From NCBI GenBank assembly GCA_910583885.1, contig CAJUAC010000043.1:1-24085 (forward strand): 24,085 nt of DNA, read 5' to 3'. The stretch comes from an uncultured Oscillospiraceae bacterium. Lineage in GTDB: Bacteria; Bacillota; Clostridia; Oscillospirales; Oscillospiraceae. Shown here piece by piece: positions 21,085 to 24,085 of this stretch; position 1 is the stretch's first letter, and every line of letters starts with the position of its first letter. The notes below the pieces were generated by a model. The model ran no database searches. It was given only the letters and a program-made list of their open reading frames with translations, and was not told the origin of the DNA. Both the position numbers and the translations under genes were made by a program.

Positions 21085-21397
21085 CCGCTATGTGCGCAAT
21101 GACAGCGGGCAATACGAGCGGATCCCCACCCAGGATGCCCCACCCCCCGGCGGGCAGCCCCCTCCCGAGGGGCCGCCTCCCGGCAATGGCCCTCCGCCGC
21201 CCCACGGCGGGGATGGATGGGCGCCGCCCCCACATGGAGGCGGGAAACAGGGATTCCTCTCCGGCATCCTCAGCCGCCTGAAGCTGGACCGTATCGACAC
21301 CAGTGACCTGATCCTCCTGTTGATTATTTACCTGCTGTTCCGGGAAGGAGAGGACGAGGAGCTTTTGATTGCACTTGGCCTGCTGCTGATTTTGTAA
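21077..21397 (+). CDS. Pro-rich small protein with hydrophobic C-terminus, third of three-gene operon
   Basis: The 106-aa protein starts MYNRYVRNDSGQYERIPTQD. A Pro/Gly-rich linker (~20-60; PPPGGQPPPEGPPPGNGPPP) comes next, then a short amphipathic stretch (GFLSGILSRLKLDRIDTSD). It ends in two hydrophobic segments around a charged turn: LILLLIIYLLF, REGEDEE, LLIALGLLLIL. This could be a membrane hairpin or a self-assembling helical pair. The start overlaps the previous stop by 8 bases, so translation is likely coupled. Similar C-termini occur in small clostridial proteins of unknown role, and a sporulation link is only a guess. Confidence 0.72.
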   Translation: MYNRYVRNDSGQYERIPTQDAPPPGGQPPPEGPPPGNGPPPPHGGDGWAPPPHGGGKQGFLSGILSRLKLDRIDTSDLILLLIIYLLFREGEDEELLIALGLLLIL

Positions 21398-21413
21398 CAA
21401 CTGTTTGGCAGCC

Positions 21414-21451
21414 ATTCTTTTCTTTTGAAAAAGAAAAGAATCAAAAGAAAA
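21414..21451. repeat. AT-rich palindromic intergenic repeat, copy 5
   Basis: Stem ATTCTTTTCTTTT (21414-21426) with 21430-21441, tail TCAAAAGAAAA. It is bracketed by an inverted pair GTAACAACTGT (about 21394) and ACAGTTGTAAC (about 21464), 10 of 11 matching. No GC mini-hairpin follows. Confidence 0.8.
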
Positions 21452-21504
21452 CTTTACAGGCAGACAGTTGTAACCTAATTTTCTGATCAGAAACCCGGCT
21501 GTTT

Positions 21505-21537
21505 TTTTGAATCGTTTCCTTTCCAAGCAAAAGATTG
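21505..21537. repeat. Degenerate AT-rich repeat, counterpart of copy 1
   Basis: TTTTTGAATCGTTTCCTTTC and the next 13 bases align with the reverse complement of copy 1 but with several changes that break the palindrome. It sits at the same place in the right arm, next to the conserved GGCTGCCGTCC. Confidence 0.65.
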
Positions 21538-21549
21538 GCTGCCGTCCTT

Positions 21550-21655
21550 TTTTGGTACATATGACGTTACCAGTTTTCCATCTACTTCTCGCCGTTACAC
21601 CCCAAGGTGTAACGGCTTTTCGTTGCAGGATTACTACGAAATGGAGATTTTTTTG
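21550..21655 (+). promoter_or_regulatory. Conserved leader with hairpin upstream of the right MDYTKNYHLPQW gene
   Basis: About 100 bases are identical to the left-arm leader. They include the perfect 11-bp hairpin at 21591-21616 (GCCGTTACACC stem) followed by TTTTCG, and the GGAG at 21643-21646. A run of seven T lies between GGAG and ATG here, six in the left copy. No convincing -35/-10 pair was identified. Confidence 0.65.
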
Positions 21656-22771
21656 ATGGATTATACGAAAAACTATCATTTGCCCCAGTGGGTGAAGTCC
21701 GACCGCATCATGATGGACGACTTTAACCGGATGTGCGCGGACATCGAAAACGGCCTGACCGGCAACCGGACAGAATTCCGGAAAAATAACAGCGATCTGT
21801 CCGGGCAGATCCAACGGGTGGAGCGGGAGGCGCAGGAGCAGATCCGGACGAGCGACACGGCCTCCCAGGCTTCCCTGAAAACTGGTCTGCTGCGGCTGGC
21901 CTACAACCACTGCCATATGCTGGCGGCAGTGGAGAAGCAGCCGCCCCAGATTGGATACTTTTTCCAGCAGTTCAGGGGGCCTTCTGCCCCTTCCAATGCG
22001 AGTGGGCTGTTTGCCAGGGGGGACGCCTTATGGCTTGCCCGGGGGACAACCTCTTACACCAGTGAGGAACTCCGAGAGCGACTCCAGCAGATGTCTACCA
22101 TGAAAGTCTTTAAGGACAACGCGGCGGCCAACACACCATTAGTCATCCGTTTCACACCGCCTGAGCCAGGATATATTACAAAAATTCCTGTTATGATTCA
22201 ATTCCATGACCTTTCCTGTAAGGAGACCATGTTCCACCTGGCACTCTACAACGAAAACACGGGAGAATATGAGGCGGAGCGGGATTTCACACAGAACCTG
22301 GAGTGTAACTACGCCTCCTACATCAGCCATGAACAGATTCAAGCACAGCTCTGCTTCAGCGGCGGATTCAACTACAGGATTGAAATCTCCACCAGAGATG
22401 ACCGCTATAATGGTACGGTAAACTACAATAAATCGTCAGCTTCCTATTCTTTTGCCGCTGCCACTCTTACTGCCGACACGACCGGCCTGCTTTCCCGCAC
22501 CGTCCAGTGTGGTGAAGCACGGATGGATGGGATTATTTTCGTCCACTACCGGCTGATTGGAACGGGCGGCACCCTATCTCTGTCGTGGGACGGCGCGGAG
22601 GTCTCCCCCTGCCAGACAAGAAGTATCATGACGCTTGAGGGAAAGGCGGTGACAGAATCTGAGTTCCGGCGGAACGCCGCAATCCCTGCCACAACCACAC
22701 CACAATTGAGAACCCGATGCCATGCGGGAGGGGAAATCGCCCTGTACAGCTGGGGGATGGCAGCTGTTTAA
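21656..22771 (+). CDS. MDYTKNYHLPQW-type protein of unknown function, right paralogue
   Basis: The 371-aa paralogue of the gene at 1201-2298. ATG 21656 is the start by analogy with the left copy and by its GGAG 9 nt upstream, although the frame stays open back to 21623. It has the same plan: conserved N-terminus, polar helical stretch with a local replacement (GNRTEFRKNNSDLSGQ here, GNRQAANELSGQ in the left copy), variable middle, conserved C-terminus (GEARMDG, then TLSLSWDG, ESEFRRNAA, HAGGEIALYSWGMAAV). It has no signal peptide. Phage-tail-like or surface-associated roles are possible, and nothing in the window proves either. Confidence 0.78.
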   Translation: MDYTKNYHLPQWVKSDRIMMDDFNRMCADIENGLTGNRTEFRKNNSDLSGQIQRVEREAQEQIRTSDTASQASLKTGLLRLAYNHCHMLAAVEKQPPQIGYFFQQFRGPSAPSNASGLFARGDALWLARGTTSYTSEELRERLQQMSTMKVFKDNAAANTPLVIRFTPPEPGYITKIPVMIQFHDLSCKETMFHLALYNENTGEYEAERDFTQNLECNYASYISHEQIQAQLCFSGGFNYRIEISTRDDRYNGTVNYNKSSASYSFAAATLTADTTGLLSRTVQCGEARMDGIIFVHYRLIGTGGTLSLSWDGAEVSPCQTRSIMTLEGKAVTESEFRRNAAIPATTTPQLRTRCHAGGEIALYSWGMAAV

Positions 22772-22785
22772 GATATTGAATGAGG

Positions 22786-22825
22786 AAGCACCCCCAAGGG
22801 CCGAAGCCCTCGGGGGTGCTTTTTA
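22786..22825. terminator. Shared intrinsic terminator between convergent genes (right arm)
   Basis: The same hairpin as at 1148-1190 in reverse orientation (stem 22786-22821, loop CGAA), followed on the plus strand by TTTTT. It ends the gene at 21656 and faces the converging surface-protein gene. Confidence 0.9.
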
Positions 22826-22884
22826 GGGATTCACGAAAGAACTCCAGGATACGTGCCGTTTACTAATCCGGGATCCAGCAAGGA

Positions 22885-24084
22885 TCAGTTCTCGGGAACG
22901 TTGGTGTTATCATCGGGGGTGTTGGCACCGTCATCAGGAGTGTTGACGTCATCACTGGGGATTCTAGTGTCGTCCGCGTTCAGCTTGATCTTAACGTCAG
23001 CCTTGACGTCGGTCACAGTGATGACCCACTCGTTCACGAACTTGCCGGTCGTGCTGTTCAGGTAACGCTTCAGCTCAACAGACTTGATCGTGCAGTTGGG
23101 ATTGGTATCAGCGGTGACGGTATAGGTATCGTTAGTGCGAACCTTGAGGGTAACAGCGGTATCGCCGCTCACCTTGTAGGTAGCACTGCTGATAACAGCG
23201 GTCACACCAGCGGGCAGAGTATCCAGCTCCACGTTATAGGTGAGGTTCTCGTTGCTGACAGCATCGATAGTCACATCAACCTTGGATTTGGTATCCCACT
23301 CGAAGTACACGGAGTACTGGTAGCCACCCTCGCCGCTATAAACGACGAGCTCATAGCCATTCCCGCCAACCCAAACCTTGACATTGGGATTGTAGTAGTT
23401 GTTCTTCAGATCGAAATCAACACGGACAATCCGCTTCACACCATCATTGGCGAGAGTCTTCTTGTACATCTCATCCTTGCCCATGGTCTTGTCAACAAAA
23501 GAGACATTCTTCGCCGCAATGATGTCGCTCTTGTTGATGTTGGTCTCGCCACGGCTATCCTCGATCACGATGGTAGAGGTTTTCAGATCATCGTTGGTGA
23601 TGTTGTTATTTACAAAACCATAGGTTGCAACCAGATTGACGTTCTGATAGTTGTTCGGAACCTTGTAGCACTTGACATTCTTGTAAACAACGGTGAGGTC
23701 GTTGCCAGTGTTGTCCGTAACAAGAGACTGCAACACATAGTTACCGTCCTTATCCACACCAGTAACGTAGCTCACGTTTTCGAAACGAATCATGTTGCTC
23801 AGAGTCTGGCCGTTGCTGAGGGTGATGTCGGGAACCTCAAAGAGGGTAGTGGGGATGTAGAGGTTGGCGCCATCAGTCCAATCCTCCAGCTTGAAGCTGG
23901 TCAGGGCGGGCAGTCTGTAAATATCGCCGTTCGCATCAACAATCGCGACATTCTGCATACCAGCGAAAGCCTCGTCGTACTCCACAACGATCTCATTGGG
24001 GTTGGTACCCTGCTCCTCCATAATGGCATTATACTCGGTATCCAGCCAGGAAGCGCGGACCCACTTGCTGTCCTTCACGTAAGA
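22885..24084 (-). CDS. Putative surface/S-layer-type protein, C-terminal part, right paralogue (5' end outside window)
   Basis: The frame runs off the window edge on the minus strand (S-Y-V-K-D-S-K-W...), so about 399 residues of a longer protein are visible. It aligns with the gene at 2-1087 throughout. It has one insertion (around YVTGVDKDGNYVLQSLVTDN) and an extra acidic Asn/Pro-rich tail made of PDDxxNT-like units (NTPDDGANTPDDNTNVPEN) in place of the short NVTAEN end. Codon use is the same surface-protein type, biased and less GC-rich than neighbours. No membrane segment or sorting signal is visible in this part, so anchoring must come from the missing N-terminal region if it is a surface protein. 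Confidence 0.7.
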   Translation of the reverse strand, partial: SYVKDSKWVRASWLDTEYNAIMEEQGTNPNEIVVEYDEAFAGMQNVAIVDANGDIYRLPALTSFKLEDWTDGANLYIPTTLFEVPDITLSNGQTLSNMIRFENVSYVTGVDKDGNYVLQSLVTDNTGNDLTVVYKNVKCYKVPNNYQNVNLVATYGFVNNNITNDDLKTSTIVIEDSRGETNINKSDIIAAKNVSFVDKTMGKDEMYKKTLANDGVKRIVRVDFDLKNNYYNPNVKVWVGGNGYELVVYSGEGGYQYSVYFEWDTKSKVDVTIDAVSNENLTYNVELDTLPAGVTAVISSATYKVSGDTAVTLKVRTNDTYTVTADTNPNCTIKSVELKRYLNSTTGKFVNEWVITVTDVKADVKIKLNADDTRIPSDDVNTPDDGANTPDDNTNVPEN

Positions 24085-24085
24085 A
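24031..24085 (-). repeat. Exact 55-base inverted terminal repeat, right copy
   Basis: Reverse complement of bases 1-55, coding in the same frame of the right surface gene. The identity ends exactly at base 55 inward and may extend outward. Confidence 0.95.

Larger units (their letters stand above)
21505..24085 (-). repeat. Right arm of the window-scale inverted repeat
   Basis: Mirror image of the left arm (1-2444): degenerate AT repeat, conserved leader, MDYTKNYHLPQW-type gene, shared terminator, and 3' part of a surface gene read on the minus strand. Conservation is highest in leader, terminator and gene ends, and lower in gene interiors. Confidence 0.85.

Noticed and set aside
1..24085. 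CRISPR array, tRNA or rRNA genes, insertion sequence
   Set aside because: No regularly spaced direct repeats, no tRNA-like cloverleaf, no rRNA segments and no transposase-like ORF were found by reading both strands.

Overview
The window looks like chromosome from a GC-rich Gram-positive anaerobe of the Clostridia, most likely Oscillospiraceae-type. The grounds are strong GGAGG-type ribosome sites, an iscR-iscS-iscU operon with a clostridial-type scaffold, DUF951, a lipoprotein barnase with barstar, and AT-rich hairpin repeats between GC-rich genes. The genus is an inference. No rRNA, tRNA, CRISPR array, transposase or site-specific recombinase was seen.

Layout. The two ends are inverted copies of one module. 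On the left (1-2444) the 3' part of a large putative surface protein gene points inward, meets a shared hairpin terminator, and faces a convergent gene for a 365-aa protein beginning MDYTKNYHLPQW. On the right (21505-24085) the same module lies in opposite orientation with diverged paralogues. The outermost 55 bases at the two ends are exact reverse complements, and base 56 differs. Both surface genes are therefore cut inside an identical coding stretch in the same frame. This fits either a 24-kb segment that could invert and swap surface-protein C-termini, or a contig broken at an unresolved repeat, since 55 is a common final assembly k-mer. The sequence alone cannot separate the two.

Between the arms, left to right: (i) an orphan solute-binding lipoprotein and a small secreted Cys-rich protein; (ii) an XRE-TPR regulator of RRNPP-like architecture, convergent with a 60-codon exported peptide gene, with similar dyad boxes upstream of both secreted genes, which is a candidate peptide-signalling module; (iii) a sulfur-oriented stretch holding a Met gamma-lyase/aluminium-resistance family PLP enzyme, an EamA-like transporter, a hexapeptide acyltransferase, a PatB/MalY C-S lyase, and iscR-iscS-iscU with Rrf2-type operators; (iv) a P-loop kinase-like protein, an exported barnase with barstar, and a 1-phosphofructokinase-like kinase; (v) a coupled DUF951 gene and 31-aa membrane microprotein, an S1-domain protein, RarA, a LURP-one-related protein and endonuclease III; (vi) three small ORFs of unknown role in an apparent operon.

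Intergenic regions are compact, none above 300 bases. They carry intrinsic terminators and at least six copies of an AT-rich palindrome, two of them followed at fixed spacing by a GC-rich mini-hairpin. The most novel signals are the inverted surface-protein modules and the regulator/peptide/operator set at 5.0-6.8 kb.
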